Made by a program: the position numbers and the translations under genes. Positions 1 to 8,742 of a stretch of DNA of 64,000 bases are shown here, one piece after another. A model generated the notes under the pieces. It was not told the origin of the DNA. It made no database searches and saw only the letters and a program-made list of their open reading frames with translations. Origin of the DNA: Candidatus Crickella equi (GTDB taxonomy: Bacteria; Bacillota; Clostridia; Peptostreptococcales; Anaerovoracaceae); NCBI GenBank assembly GCA_018064755.1, contig JAGHUP010000003.1:124001-188000 (forward strand). The letters are read 5' to 3'. Position 1 is the first letter of the stretch; each line of letters begins with the position of its first letter.

Positions 1-3000
1 TTTATAGAGACTCTCAATCTCAAGGATGAGAATATTATCTTCCCAGAGAATGCTAAGTATTTCGTTGCTATTGGAGCGGCATATCTTGCAGAAAAAGAGT
101 CAGAATTACAGCTGTCTACACTTGTAGATAGAATTACTAATGCAAATTCTGATGAGGTAGCAGATACTCAGTACCTGCAGCCTTTATTTGAGTCTGATGA
201 AGACTATCAGGAATTTAAGGACAGACATGCTAAAGCTAAGATTACAAGAGGAGATATTGCTAAGGCTATCGGACCTCTGTATCTCGGTATTGACGCTGGT
301 TCAACTACAACCAAAGCTTGTCTGATTGACCAGGATAGAAAGGTTGTTTACGATCACTATCAAAATAATGAAGGTGATCCAGTAGGCGTTGTTAAGTCAG
401 TTCTTAAGGAAGTATATGACTTAATGCCTGAGGGTGCATACATTGGAAGATCAACTGTAACAGGTTATGGAGAAGCACTGATTCAGGCAGCCTTCAGACT
501 TGATGCCGGCGAGATTGAGACAATGGCTCACTATAAGGCTGCCAAGCAGTTTTTGCCTGATGTTAGCTTTATTCTGGATATTGGCGGTCAGGATATGAAG
601 TGCATGAAGATTAAGGATGGTGCTATTAACAGCATTATGCTTAATGAGGCATGCTCTTCTGGTTGCGGTTCATTTATCGAGACTTATGCCAAGTCTGTAG
701 ATATGTCAGTTCCTGATTTTGCACAGGAAGCACTTAAATCTAAGAAACCAGTTGATCTTGGAACCAGATGTACAGTATTTATGAATTCCAAGGTTAAACA
801 GGCACAGAAAGAAGGTGCGACTGTTGCAGATATTTCTGCGGGTCTGTCATATTCAGTAATTAAGAATGCTCTATACAAGGTTATCAAGCTGAGAAATTCT
901 AATGAGACAGGTAAACACGTAGTAGTTCAGGGCGGAACCTTCCTCAACGAGGCCGTTCTAAGAGCTATCGAGATTATCCTTGGAAAGGATGTAGTTAGAC
1001 CAGAGATATCAGGCCTAATGGGTGCTTATGGTGCAGCAATTGTAGCTCTTGAGAATCATACTCAGTGTGAAGTGTCAACTACAATGGGTGCTGATGAACT
1101 TGATAAATTTAGCGTTGAAACATCCAACGTAAGATGTAAGGGCTGCGGTAACAGCTGCGTTCTTACTATTTCCAAATTCTCCGATGGAAGCAAATTTGTA
1201 ACTGGTAATAGATGCGAAAGAGGAGCAGGAATTACTAAGACTGCTAGTAACATTCCTAACCTCTACAAAATTAAAGAAGACTTATTGTTCAACAGGCCTG
1301 TGCTTGATGAATCTGAAGCTCCACGTGGAGTAATTGGCATACCTAGAGTACTTAATATGTATGAGGATTATCCTTTCTGGCATGCATTCTTCACCAAGCT
1401 GGGATTCAGAATTATTCTGTCTCCACCTAGTAACAAAAAGATGTATGAAAGTGGCATGGACACCATTTCTTCAGATACAGCTTGTTATCCAGCTAAGCTG
1501 GTTCACGGTCATATTAAATGGCTTGTTGAGAATGGTGTAAAGCGCATCTTCTATCCATCTCTTAACTATGAGGCGGTAGAAGACGAAGAAGCGCCTAACC
1601 ATTACAATTGCCCAGTTGTTGCGACTTATCCAGAGGTAATCGACAAAAATATGGCTGATTACTTCTTCGAAAACGATGTAGAATTCTATCATCCATTCAT
1701 TCCGTATGATAACGATGATCGTATGAATGAAGAATTTGTAAGATTCTTCAGTGGCAAAAGAAAGGTTGACGTAGCAGCTGAGGAGAACATTGTTGAGAGT
1801 TTCCACTTTGGAGAGGATAAGAGAGAATACTCGCTATTCAATCTCAACACCGACCACCTTGAGCTCAAGCACGCAATTAATGCGGGTCGTTTTGCACAGA
1901 AGCAATATAAAGAGGCTGTTGCTCACGCTGGCGATGAAGCTTTGAAATATATGAAGGACTACAACAAGAAGGGAATTGTTCTTTCTGGACGTCCTTATCA
2001 CGTAGATCCTGAGATTAATCACGGTATTGATAATCTAATTGTTCAGCAGGATATGGTAGTTCTTTCTGAGGACTCCGTAAGCTGGAAGATTAAAACAAAG
2101 AGACCTATTAGAATTCTTGACCAGTGGGTATACCATTCAAGACTGTACAAAGCAGCTGTTTTTGCTGGACAGAGAGACGACGTTGAAATTATCCAGCTGA
2201 ATTCATTTGGCTGCGGACTTGATGCGGTTACAACAGACGAAGTTGATGAGCTGCTCGAGCAGAACAACAAGCTCTATACAGTTCTTAAGATTGATGAGGG
2301 AGCTAACCTTGGGGCTGCTAAGATACGTATCAGATCACTTAAGGCCGCTCTTGAAGAAAGAGACAAGCTGGGAACTAAGAGTAAGAAGGTTAATCTGCCT
2401 TATGTTCGTCAAGTGTTCACCAAACAGATGAAGCTCGACGGCTATACTTTACTAGTTCCGCAAATGTCTCCAATTCACTTCAAGTATATGGAGAAGGTAA
2501 TGCAACAGTGTGGTTACAATGCGGTTCTGTTACCTGAGGTTTCCAAGGATTCAGAAGAAGAAGGACTGAAGTATGTTAACAACGATGCTTGCTATCCAAC
2601 TATCGTTACTCTCGGACAGATAATTTCTGCTCTTAAGTCAGGCGAATATGACCTGAACAAAACAGCAGTATTTATGTCCCAGACAGGCGGCGGATGCCGT
2701 GCAAGCAACTATGTTGCACTACTTAGAAAAGCTCTTAAAGAGCTTGATATGGAACAGGTTCCAGTAATTTCATTCAACCTTGCTGGTCTTGAGAAGAACC
2801 CAGGATTTACAATTACAGTTCCATTGGCGCTTAGATTGTTCTTTGCATTATTCTATGGAGATCTGATGATGAAGTGTCTCTACAGAACTAGACCTTACGA
2901 GATTGAACCAGGTAGTGCTCAGGCTCTGATGGATAGTTGGTTTGACAGGATCGTCGAGAACTCAATGAGTATGAACAAGAAAAAATTTGTTGAGAATATC

Positions 3001-3642
3001 TATCAGATTGTTAAGGAATTTGATGAACTTCCTATCGATGATAGCCATAGAAAACCTAGAGTTGGTATTGTAGGAGAAATTCTTGTTAAGTATCATCCTA
3101 ATGCAAACAATAATCTGGTAGATATCATCGAGCAAGAAGGTGGAGAAGCTGTAGTTCCATCACTTACAGACTTCGCTGAATACACTATCTATAACAAGAT
3201 ATATAACTACAAGCACCTTAACGGTAGCTGGAAGGATATGAGAATCAATCAGGCGGCACATCTGCTTATCGAAACATTCCGTAAGCATACTCGTAAAGCT
3301 TGCGAGCAGAGTAAACGTTTTGAGCCTGACCATCATATCGAGGATACGGCGGCTAACGCAGAACGTTTTATCTCTGTTGCTAACCAGTGCGGAGAAGGCT
3401 GGCTGTTAACAGGTGAGATGGTTGATCTTATCGATAGTGGTGTTAAGAATATCTGCTGTCTGCAGCCATTTGCGTGTCTTCCTAACCACGTTGCTGGTAA
3501 GGGAATGCTAAAGGCTCTTAGACAGTACGATAGCAAAGCTAATATTGTTGCCATTGACTATGATCCTGGTGCATCTAATGTTAACCAACTCAATCGTATC
3601 AAAATGATGATGGCAACAGCTTTCAAAAATCTTGAAGAATAA
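1..3642 (+). CDS. Acyl-CoA dehydratase activase-related protein (BadF/BadG ATPase plus CoA-activase regions), 5' partial
   Basis: The frame is open from base 1, so the N-terminus lies outside the window; 1213 residues remain. Proteins of this family are large ATP-dependent activators of 2-hydroxyacyl-CoA dehydratases, passing one electron from an iron-sulfur cluster to the dehydratase in amino-acid fermentation. A second ASKHA-type ATPase domain starts near residue 94 with the phosphate loop LGIDAGSTTTK. Cluster-type cysteines are seen in NEACSSGCGSF. A Cys-rich stretch CKGCGNSC follows, then DUF2229 and dehydratase-D-like regions with NDACYPTIV and TGGGCRASNY. The first half of the usual duplicated ATPase (about 200-300 residues) is missing only because of the window edge. 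No dehydratase subunits lie nearby, so the partner is unknown. Confidence 0.88.
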   Translation, partial: FIETLNLKDENIIFPENAKYFVAIGAAYLAEKESELQLSTLVDRITNANSDEVADTQYLQPLFESDEDYQEFKDRHAKAKITRGDIAKAIGPLYLGIDAGSTTTKACLIDQDRKVVYDHYQNNEGDPVGVVKSVLKEVYDLMPEGAYIGRSTVTGYGEALIQAAFRLDAGEIETMAHYKAAKQFLPDVSFILDIGGQDMKCMKIKDGAINSIMLNEACSSGCGSFIETYAKSVDMSVPDFAQEALKSKKPVDLGTRCTVFMNSKVKQAQKEGATVADISAGLSYSVIKNALYKVIKLRNSNETGKHVVVQGGTFLNEAVLRAIEIILGKDVVRPEISGLMGAYGAAIVALENHTQCEVSTTMGADELDKFSVETSNVRCKGCGNSCVLTISKFSDGSKFVTGNRCERGAGITKTASNIPNLYKIKEDLLFNRPVLDESEAPRGVIGIPRVLNMYEDYPFWHAFFTKLGFRIILSPPSNKKMYESGMDTISSDTACYPAKLVHGHIKWLVENGVKRIFYPSLNYEAVEDEEAPNHYNCPVVATYPEVIDKNMADYFFENDVEFYHPFIPYDNDDRMNEEFVRFFSGKRKVDVAAEENIVESFHFGEDKREYSLFNLNTDHLELKHAINAGRFAQKQYKEAVAHAGDEALKYMKDYNKKGIVLSGRPYHVDPEINHGIDNLIVQQDMVVLSEDSVSWKIKTKRPIRILDQWVYHSRLYKAAVFAGQRDDVEIIQLNSFGCGLDAVTTDEVDELLEQNNKLYTVLKIDEGANLGAAKIRIRSLKAALEERDKLGTKSKKVNLPYVRQVFTKQMKLDGYTLLVPQMSPIHFKYMEKVMQQCGYNAVLLPEVSKDSEEEGLKYVNNDACYPTIVTLGQIISALKSGEYDLNKTAVFMSQTGGGCRASNYVALLRKALKELDMEQVPVISFNLAGLEKNPGFTITVPLALRLFFALFYGDLMMKCLYRTRPYEIEPGSAQALMDSWFDRIVENSMSMNKKKFVENIYQIVKEFDELPIDDSHRKPRVGIVGEILVKYHPNANNNLVDIIEQEGGEAVVPSLTDFAEYTIYNKIYNYKHLNGSWKDMRINQAAHLLIETFRKHTRKACEQSKRFEPDHHIEDTAANAERFISVANQCGEGWLLTGEMVDLIDSGVKNICCLQPFACLPNHVAGKGMLKALRQYDSKANIVAIDYDPGASNVNQLNRIKMMMATAFKNLEE

Positions 3643-3660
3643 AGCCTAAGGTATTATACT
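3632..3660 (+). promoter_or_regulatory. Sigma-A-type promoter for yebC
   Basis: TTGAAG (3632-3637) and TATACT (3655-3660) are separated by 17 bases. The -35 lies inside the last codons of the preceding gene. The predicted start would be near 3667, giving a leader of about 58 bases to yebC. Confidence 0.6.
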
Positions 3661-3724
3661 AATGGGTGGAAATTAACGTGCTCTTAGCACAGAATTTATT
3701 AAATAACGAAGGAGGTGCCGCCCT

Positions 3725-4441
3725 ATGGGTAGACATGGCACAATAGCTAACAGAAAAGCAGCACAGGATTCAAAGAGAGCTGCAATGTTCACAAAGTATG
3801 CAAGACAGATTATCGTTTGCGCTAAGAATGGTGGAGATCCAAACTTCAACCCAGCATTAAGAGTTGCAATCGATAAAGCAAAGGGCATTGGAATGCCTAA
3901 TGATAATATCAACAGAGCCATCAAGAAGGGAACTGGAGAACTTGGTGGAGAGACATACGAAGAGAAGACATTCGAAGGATACGGCCCATCTGGCGTTGCT
4001 GTAATCGTTGAGTGCCTTACTGATAACAACAACAGAACTACTGCTTTCGTAAGATCTACATTCGATAAGAACGGCGGTAACCTGGGAACTCCTGGTTGCG
4101 TATCTTATATGTTCTCACGTAAGGGCGTTATCATTATTGATAGCGAAGGTCTTGATGAAGAAGAAGTAATGATGGCTGCACTTGAAGCTGGCGCTGAGGA
4201 TATGAATGTTAACGAAGATAGCTTTGAGGTTATCACTGATCCTGGTGCTTTCAACGACGTTCATGAAGCTATCAAGCAGGCTGGATATGATATTGTAGAA
4301 GCTGAAATCGAGCAGATTCCTTCAATGCAGGCTAACGTAACTGACGAAGCTGCAATCAAGTCTCTTACTAAGATGATTGATATTCTTGAAGAGAACGATG
4401 ACGTTCAGAACGTTTACTACAACTGTGAACTGCCAGAATAA
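3725..4441 (+). CDS. yebC: YebC/PmpR family protein
   Basis: This 238-residue protein has the family's N-terminal signature MGRHGTIANRKAAQDSKR and the lysine/arginine-rich first domain, followed by the acidic second and third domains (GVAVIVECLTDNNNRT; EGLDEEEVMMAALEAGAED). The family was first described as DNA-binding regulators, and more recent work links members to relief of ribosome stalling; which role applies here cannot be told from sequence. The start is fixed by AAGGAGG at 3709-3715, nine bases before the ATG. A promoter sits just upstream, so it probably forms its own unit ahead of the 6S RNA. Confidence 0.95.
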   Translation: MGRHGTIANRKAAQDSKRAAMFTKYARQIIVCAKNGGDPNFNPALRVAIDKAKGIGMPNDNINRAIKKGTGELGGETYEEKTFEGYGPSGVAVIVECLTDNNNRTTAFVRSTFDKNGGNLGTPGCVSYMFSRKGVIIIDSEGLDEEEVMMAALEAGAEDMNVNEDSFEVITDPGAFNDVHEAIKQAGYDIVEAEIEQIPSMQANVTDEAAIKSLTKMIDILEENDDVQNVYYNCELPE

Positions 4442-4451
4442 TTACTAATAT
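4423..4451 (+). promoter_or_regulatory. Possible promoter of 6S RNA
   Basis: TAATAT (4446-4451) has CTGTGA 17 bases upstream (4423-4428), a weak -35 matching 3 of 6 consensus bases. The implied start near 4458 agrees with the 5' end of the 6S fold. The -35 lies in the last codons of yebC. Confidence 0.35.
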
Positions 4452-4460
4452 TTAAACTTA

Positions 4461-4650
4461 ACGGATTCCTGGAATATGCGTTGAGCTATCATAATTGAAC
4501 CTACACTTACTTAAAGGGATTCCGGGTGCCTTTGACTTATGTAATGCCTCCATAGAGTGGACTACAGAATCACTGGCTAAGGAAGTACCCACCTTATCTT
4601 ATTTCGATAGGGCGTCAATTATAAGGCTTGACGGTATCCCGGGAGTTTTT
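4461..4650 (+). ncRNA. ssrS: 6S RNA
   Basis: About 190 bases with the layout of 6S RNA, which binds the sigma-A RNA polymerase holoenzyme by mimicking an open promoter. The closing stem pairs TCCTGGAATAT (4467-4477) with GTATCCCGGGA (4634-4644), about ten pairs with one mismatch. Next to it are the hallmark segments TTGAGCTAT near the 5' side and GGCTTGACGG near the 3' side. An internal part (GGATTCCGGGTGCC, 4518-4531) would form one side of the large bubble. A T-run follows at 4645-4651. Recognition rests on resemblance to bacterial 6S RNAs and the end-pairing. A covariance-model search for RF00013 would settle it. The RNA runs directly into polA. Confidence 0.8.
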
Positions 4651-4658
4651 TAATAACT

Positions 4659-7253
4659 ATGGAAAAACTAATTCTTATCGATGGTAATAGCTTGCTCTTT
4701 AGAGCATATTTTGCAATGATGCGTCCTATGGTGAATTCTAAAGGAATTCATACTCAGGGCATTTTTGCGTTCATTAATATGCTTAATAAGATTCTTAAAG
4801 AATATGAGCCAACACATATTGCTGTTGCTTTCGATATGAAGGAGAAAACTTTTCGTCACGAGCAATATTCTGAATATAAAGCTGGTCGTAACGCAACTCC
4901 AATTGAATTACTCGCAGAGTTTCCACTGATGCATCAGGTTCTTGATGCAATGAATATTAAAATTCTCGAAATGCCAAGATATGAGGCTGATGATTTAATT
5001 GGAACTATTGCTGCTGACGCTAATAGAAAAGGTGTTCAAACGCTTGTAATTACTGGAGATAAGGATGAACTTCAGCTTGTTGATGAATATGTCAATGTTC
5101 TAATTAACAAGAAGGGAATGTCTGAGTTTGATGTCTACGATATAGCTGCAATGAAGGAAAGATATAATCTAACGCCTCAGCAGTTCATTGATCTTAAAGG
5201 CTTGATGGGAGACAGTTCAGACAATTATCCAGGTATTCCTGGTATTGGTGAGAAGAAGGGTATTGGCCTTCTTGAGCAATATGGTTCAGTTGAAGGCGTA
5301 ATTGAGCATGCTGATGAAATTAAGGGTAAAATGGGTGAGAATATTCGAGAGAATATTGAGTCTGCCATGCTTTCAAAATGGCTTGCTACAATTAAGACAG
5401 ATTGCCCAATCGATTATACTTGGGATGAACTCAAATATGTCGAGCCTGATTACGATGCACTTGTTGATATTTATACCGAACTTGAATTTAGTAAGTTCAT
5501 TAAAGAACTTAGTAGTAAGGGAGGAGAAGCTGTTAATGCTTCTGTTGATTATAGTGACGAATTATCTGTAATTGATGAAGTTGAATTTAACGAATTCATT
5601 AATAAAGTTGGTACAGGCTCTGAGATAGTAATAGATCTTGTTACTGATGACAATCATCTAGATAAACCGGATATTGCTTCTGTTGCATTGTATTCAGCTG
5701 ACAAGAACATCTTTACATATAAGGAATTTACTCCGTTAGATATTGAAATCAGCGTTCAAAGCTTGGCAGATAGAGAATATAAACTTGTAGGATTTGATCT
5801 TAAGCAGGTTATTTATTCTCTGCTGAACTATACGGAATCTGAATTGCATCCTGTTTATGATATTGTAGTTGCCGAGTATCTTATTGATCCTAACCGCAAT
5901 AAATATCTGCTTGAAAAACTGATGCTAAGATATAACGCATATCAGCCTGATGACAATCTTGCCGTAAAGGATAAATTGTTCCATATTTCTAAGATTAAGG
6001 AGAAACAATCTCAAACTATCGATGAAATGGGTCTTGCCAATCTCTTTAATTCCTGTGAGATGCCTCTGTGCAGAACCCTTGCAGAGATGGAATATGAAGG
6101 CATCAGAGTAAATAGTGATGTTCTTTCTGAAATCGGAAAAGAACTTGAAGATAAGATAAGTGAGCTTGAATCTAAGATCTATGAATCTAGCGGACAGAAG
6201 TTCAATATTAATTCGCCTAAGCAATTAGGAATAGTACTGTTCGAAGATATTGGCATAAAGTATCCTAAGGCTAAGGGCAAGACTGGATATTCTACTGCCG
6301 CTGATATTCTTGATAAACTCAAATTTGATTATCCTATTGTTACCGATATTCTTGAATATCGTAAAGTTGCTAAACTGAAAAGTACATACGTAGACGGATT
6401 AACATCGTTAATAGGCGTAGATGGTAAAATTAGACCGCACTTCCAGCAGACTGTAACTGCAACAGGCCGACTTAGTTGTACTGATCCTAACCTGCAGAAT
6501 ATTCCTGTAAGAGATGATTACGGTAGGCTAATAAGAAAGGCTTTCGTCGCTAATGAGGGCAACATCTTTACCGGTTCTGACTATTCACAGATTGAACTGA
6601 GAGTCCTCGCATCTCTTAGTGGTGACGAGAATATGATTGATGCTTTCAAAGCGGGCAAGGATATTCATAGAGCAACTGCCGCAAGAGTATTCAATCTCTT
6701 GGAGGACGAAGTCACTCCGCTGGATAGATCTAAGGCCAAAGCCGTTAATTTTGGCGTAGTATATGGCATGAGCGGATTTGGGCTGAGCGAGAACCTTAAT
6801 ATCTCTAGGGCCGAAAGCCAGCAATATATCAATGATTATTTTGACAAGCATGTAAAGGTTAAGGAGTATCTTGATAAGCTTGTTAATGACGGCGAAAAGG
6901 ATAGAGAAGTACATACTTATTATGGACGTGTAAGACAGATTCCGGAGTTTGCTAGTAGCAAGTATATGGAGCGTGAATTTGCTAAGAGACTTGCTATGAA
7001 TACGCCAATTCAGGGTACAGCTGCTGATATAATTAAGTTCGCTATGAATAGCGTAAATGCTGAACTCAAATCACGTAAGATGGAAAGTAAACTGATTCTT
7101 CAGATTCATGATGAATTGATAATCGAAGGTCCATCTTCAGAGGCGGAAGAAGTTAAGGATCTTCTCGAAACTTGTATGAAAAATGCTGCTAATCTTGCAG
7201 TTGAGTTAGTTTGTGATACTCATACTGGTACAACATGGTATGAACTGAAATAG
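4659..7253 (+). CDS. polA: DNA polymerase I
   Basis: 864 residues. The N-terminal 5'-nuclease domain (about 1-290) has ILIDGNSLLFRAYFA and the acidic YEADDLIGT and ITGDKDELQLV motifs. The middle proofreading domain appears dead: where E. coli has the Asp-x-Glu metal site, this protein has IDLVTDD near residue 320. The polymerase domain is intact: motif A SDYSQIELR near 638, motif B RSKAKAVNFGVVYG near 689, motif C QIHDELI near 814. It should fill gaps in repair and remove Okazaki primers. The only Shine-Dalgarno is GGGAG (4641-4645), 13 bases before the ATG and inside the 3' strand of the 6S RNA. coaE follows after eight bases. Confidence 0.97.
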   Translation: MEKLILIDGNSLLFRAYFAMMRPMVNSKGIHTQGIFAFINMLNKILKEYEPTHIAVAFDMKEKTFRHEQYSEYKAGRNATPIELLAEFPLMHQVLDAMNIKILEMPRYEADDLIGTIAADANRKGVQTLVITGDKDELQLVDEYVNVLINKKGMSEFDVYDIAAMKERYNLTPQQFIDLKGLMGDSSDNYPGIPGIGEKKGIGLLEQYGSVEGVIEHADEIKGKMGENIRENIESAMLSKWLATIKTDCPIDYTWDELKYVEPDYDALVDIYTELEFSKFIKELSSKGGEAVNASVDYSDELSVIDEVEFNEFINKVGTGSEIVIDLVTDDNHLDKPDIASVALYSADKNIFTYKEFTPLDIEISVQSLADREYKLVGFDLKQVIYSLLNYTESELHPVYDIVVAEYLIDPNRNKYLLEKLMLRYNAYQPDDNLAVKDKLFHISKIKEKQSQTIDEMGLANLFNSCEMPLCRTLAEMEYEGIRVNSDVLSEIGKELEDKISELESKIYESSGQKFNINSPKQLGIVLFEDIGIKYPKAKGKTGYSTAADILDKLKFDYPIVTDILEYRKVAKLKSTYVDGLTSLIGVDGKIRPHFQQTVTATGRLSCTDPNLQNIPVRDDYGRLIRKAFVANEGNIFTGSDYSQIELRVLASLSGDENMIDAFKAGKDIHRATAARVFNLLEDEVTPLDRSKAKAVNFGVVYGMSGFGLSENLNISRAESQQYINDYFDKHVKVKEYLDKLVNDGEKDREVHTYYGRVRQIPEFASSKYMEREFAKRLAMNTPIQGTAADIIKFAMNSVNAELKSRKMESKLILQIHDELIIEGPSSEAEEVKDLLETCMKNAANLAVELVCDTHTGTTWYELK

Positions 7254-7261
7254 AGGTTGAT

Positions 7262-7849
7262 ATGAAGACTATTGCAATTACCGGCGGTATTGGATCCGGT
7301 AAATCAACAGCAACTAAATATCTGCAGGAGCAGGGTTACATAGTAATTGATGCTGATAAGATGGCTCGTGAATTGACTGAGCCGGGTGGCAGAGCTATTC
7401 CATATATTCGTGAGCATTTTGGAAATGCATATATTCGCGAAGATGGCAGTATGGATAGAGCTAAGATGAGAGATTTGATTTTCAAGGATTTTAGTCAGAA
7501 AGAGATTCTTGAAGAAGGTACTACCAAGGTGGTACTTAAAGACATCGATAACATTAAGGCCGAAGCTGCTGAGAATGGCGTTCATGCTATATTTTTCGAT
7601 ATTCCACTTTTATTTGAGACCAAGACAAATAGAGATTATGACTATGTTTGGGTTGTTACGGCTGATCGAGACCTTCGCAAAGAGAGAGTTATTCTGCGCG
7701 ATGGAATTGATGAACATATAATTGAGTTGATAATCGGTTCTCAATCTGAGGAAGAAGATAAGATTAAATTCGCTGACGAAGTTATATATAATAACGGCAG
7801 CATTGAAGAACTTCATAAGTCTATAGATAAATTATTAGAAACTCTTTGA
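7262..7849 (+). CDS. coaE: Dephospho-CoA kinase
   Basis: 195 residues, the normal length. The P-loop is GGIGSGKST at residues 7-15, and VIDADKMARELTEPGG is the acceptor-site segment. FDIPLLFET is the family motif in the middle. It phosphorylates the ribose 3'-OH of dephospho-CoA in the last step of coenzyme A synthesis. It lies eight bases after polA, an order common in Firmicutes, and a short GAGG (7253-7256) precedes the ATG. The tRNA promoter starts directly after its stop codon. Confidence 0.95.
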   Translation: MKTIAITGGIGSGKSTATKYLQEQGYIVIDADKMARELTEPGGRAIPYIREHFGNAYIREDGSMDRAKMRDLIFKDFSQKEILEEGTTKVVLKDIDNIKAEAAENGVHAIFFDIPLLFETKTNRDYDYVWVVTADRDLRKERVILRDGIDEHIIELIIGSQSEEEDKIKFADEVIYNNGSIEELHKSIDKLLETL

Positions 7850-7857
7850 AAAAAGGG

Positions 7858-7886
7858 TTGATTTTATAGCAAGTGGTTGGTATACT
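7858..7886 (+). promoter_or_regulatory. Promoter of the tRNA-Leu genes
   Basis: TTGATT (7858-7863) and TATACT (7881-7886) are spaced by 17 bases, giving a start near 7893, six bases before the tRNA. A short inverted repeat, CAAGTG (7870-7875) and CACTTG (7889-7894), flanks the -10. Confidence 0.7.
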
Positions 7887-7898
7887 ATCACTTGTCGT

Positions 7899-7980
7899 GT
7901 GGATGTGGCGGAATGGCAGACGCGCATGCTTGAGGGGCATGTGGGAGACCGTGCTGGTTCGAGTCCAGTCATCCACACCA
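7899..7980 (+). tRNA. tRNA-Leu(GAG)
   Basis: 82 bases with encoded CCA (7978-7980). The acceptor arms GTGGATG and CATCCAC pair fully. The D arm has GGCGGAATGGCAGACGC, typical of tRNA-Leu. The anticodon loop TTGAGGG gives GAG, reading CUC and CUU. The T arm is CTGG-TTCGAGT-CCAG. A T-run follows immediately. Confidence 0.95.
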
Positions 7981-8049
7981 TTTTTTTTACTGTTTTTCAG
8001 TAAAGGAAATGGTGCTTTTGTTTATTAATGTGCTAGTCCTTGTCAATTA

Positions 8050-8136
8050 GCCGGCGTGGTGGAATTGGCAGACGCGCGGGATTCAAAATCCCGTGGTAGA
8101 AATACCGTGTGGGTTCGACCCCCACCGCCGGCACCA
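8050..8136 (+). tRNA. tRNA-Leu(CAA)
   Basis: 87 bases with encoded CCA (8134-8136). The acceptor arms GCCGGCG and CGCCGGC pair fully. The anticodon loop TTCAAAA gives CAA, reading UUG. A class II variable arm (TGGTAGAAATACCGT) is present, and the T loop is TTCGACC. It lies 69 bases after the first tRNA-Leu with no convincing promoter of its own, so the two may be made together. yajC follows after 21 bases. Confidence 0.96.
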
Positions 8137-8157
8137 CTCAAATACAGGAGGTATGTT

Positions 8158-8571
8158 ATGGGAATTAATGGTATGAATATTTTACTGCTCGTTGCTTTTA
8201 TCGCTCTGATTTACTTCATGATGATTAGACCTCAGAAGAAGAAGGAAAAGGCTGACAATGAGATGAGAGAGTCTCTGAAGGTTGGAGATGAGGTTATGAC
8301 TATTGGCGGAGTAGTTGGTAAGATCATTAAGATTACTGACAGAACTGTAATTATCACTACTGGTGCAGATAAGACTAAAATTGAGTTCATCAAGTCTGCA
8401 ATTGCTAGCTCCAAGTCTGCTGATGCTGCAGCTGCTGCTAAGAAGACTGCTAAGAAGGACGCTGAGGATGACAACCTTGATGAGAAGGCTCCAAGCAAGG
8501 AAAAGAAGGTTGCTCCTAAGAAACTCACTAAGAAATCTGACGAGAATAAGGCTGAGGAAAAGGCTGAATAA
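8158..8571 (+). CDS. yajC: Preprotein translocase subunit YajC
   Basis: 137 residues. One N-terminal membrane segment (ILLLVAFIALIYFMMIRP) leads to the family motif RPQKKKEK and a cytoplasmic domain with VGDEVMTIGGVVGKI. It is an accessory of SecDF in the Sec translocase, in keeping with secDF downstream. A Lys/Ala/Glu-rich tail of about 50 residues extends past the usual length and is probably disordered. AGGAGG at 8146-8151 fixes the ATG at 8158; the frame stays open upstream only through the tRNA, which is not coding. Confidence 0.93.
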   Translation: MGINGMNILLLVAFIALIYFMMIRPQKKKEKADNEMRESLKVGDEVMTIGGVVGKIIKITDRTVIITTGADKTKIEFIKSAIASSKSADAAAAAKKTAKKDAEDDNLDEKAPSKEKKVAPKKLTKKSDENKAEEKAE

Positions 8572-8610
8572 TCTTATTAGCATAATATAGGTAAAATTAA
8601 TAGAAATTTA

Positions 8611-8633
8611 AGCACCCGAAAGGGTGCTTTTTT
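8611..8633 (+). terminator. Rho-independent terminator after yajC
   Basis: AGCACCC-GAAA-GGGTGCT is a perfect seven-pair stem with a GNRA-type loop, followed by six T. It separates yajC from the secDF promoter. Confidence 0.92.
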
Positions 8634-8634
8634 A

Positions 8635-8663
8635 TTGAAATTACAACGAATTTGCAGTAAAAT
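8635..8663 (+). promoter_or_regulatory. Promoter of secDF and the downstream series
   Basis: TTGAAA (8635-8640) and TAAAAT (8658-8663) are separated by exactly 17 bases, starting right after the yajC terminator. The predicted start near 8670 leaves a leader of about 73 bases. Confidence 0.7.
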
Positions 8664-8742
8664 AGAGTGAATATATGTTTAATGCGAATTTATGCGCTCA
8701 AACGTATTAATAATAATAATTTTGAAAGGGTATTTAACGACA

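Noticed and set aside
7981-8004. Hairpin TTTACTG...CAGTAAA after the first tRNA as terminator
   Set aside because: The T-run lies before the stem on the plus strand, not after it, and the sequence after the stem has no T-run.
8056-8157. A longer yajC start inside the second tRNA-Leu
   Set aside because: The frame is open but covers the tRNA gene, and AGGAGG at 8146-8151 points to the ATG at 8158.
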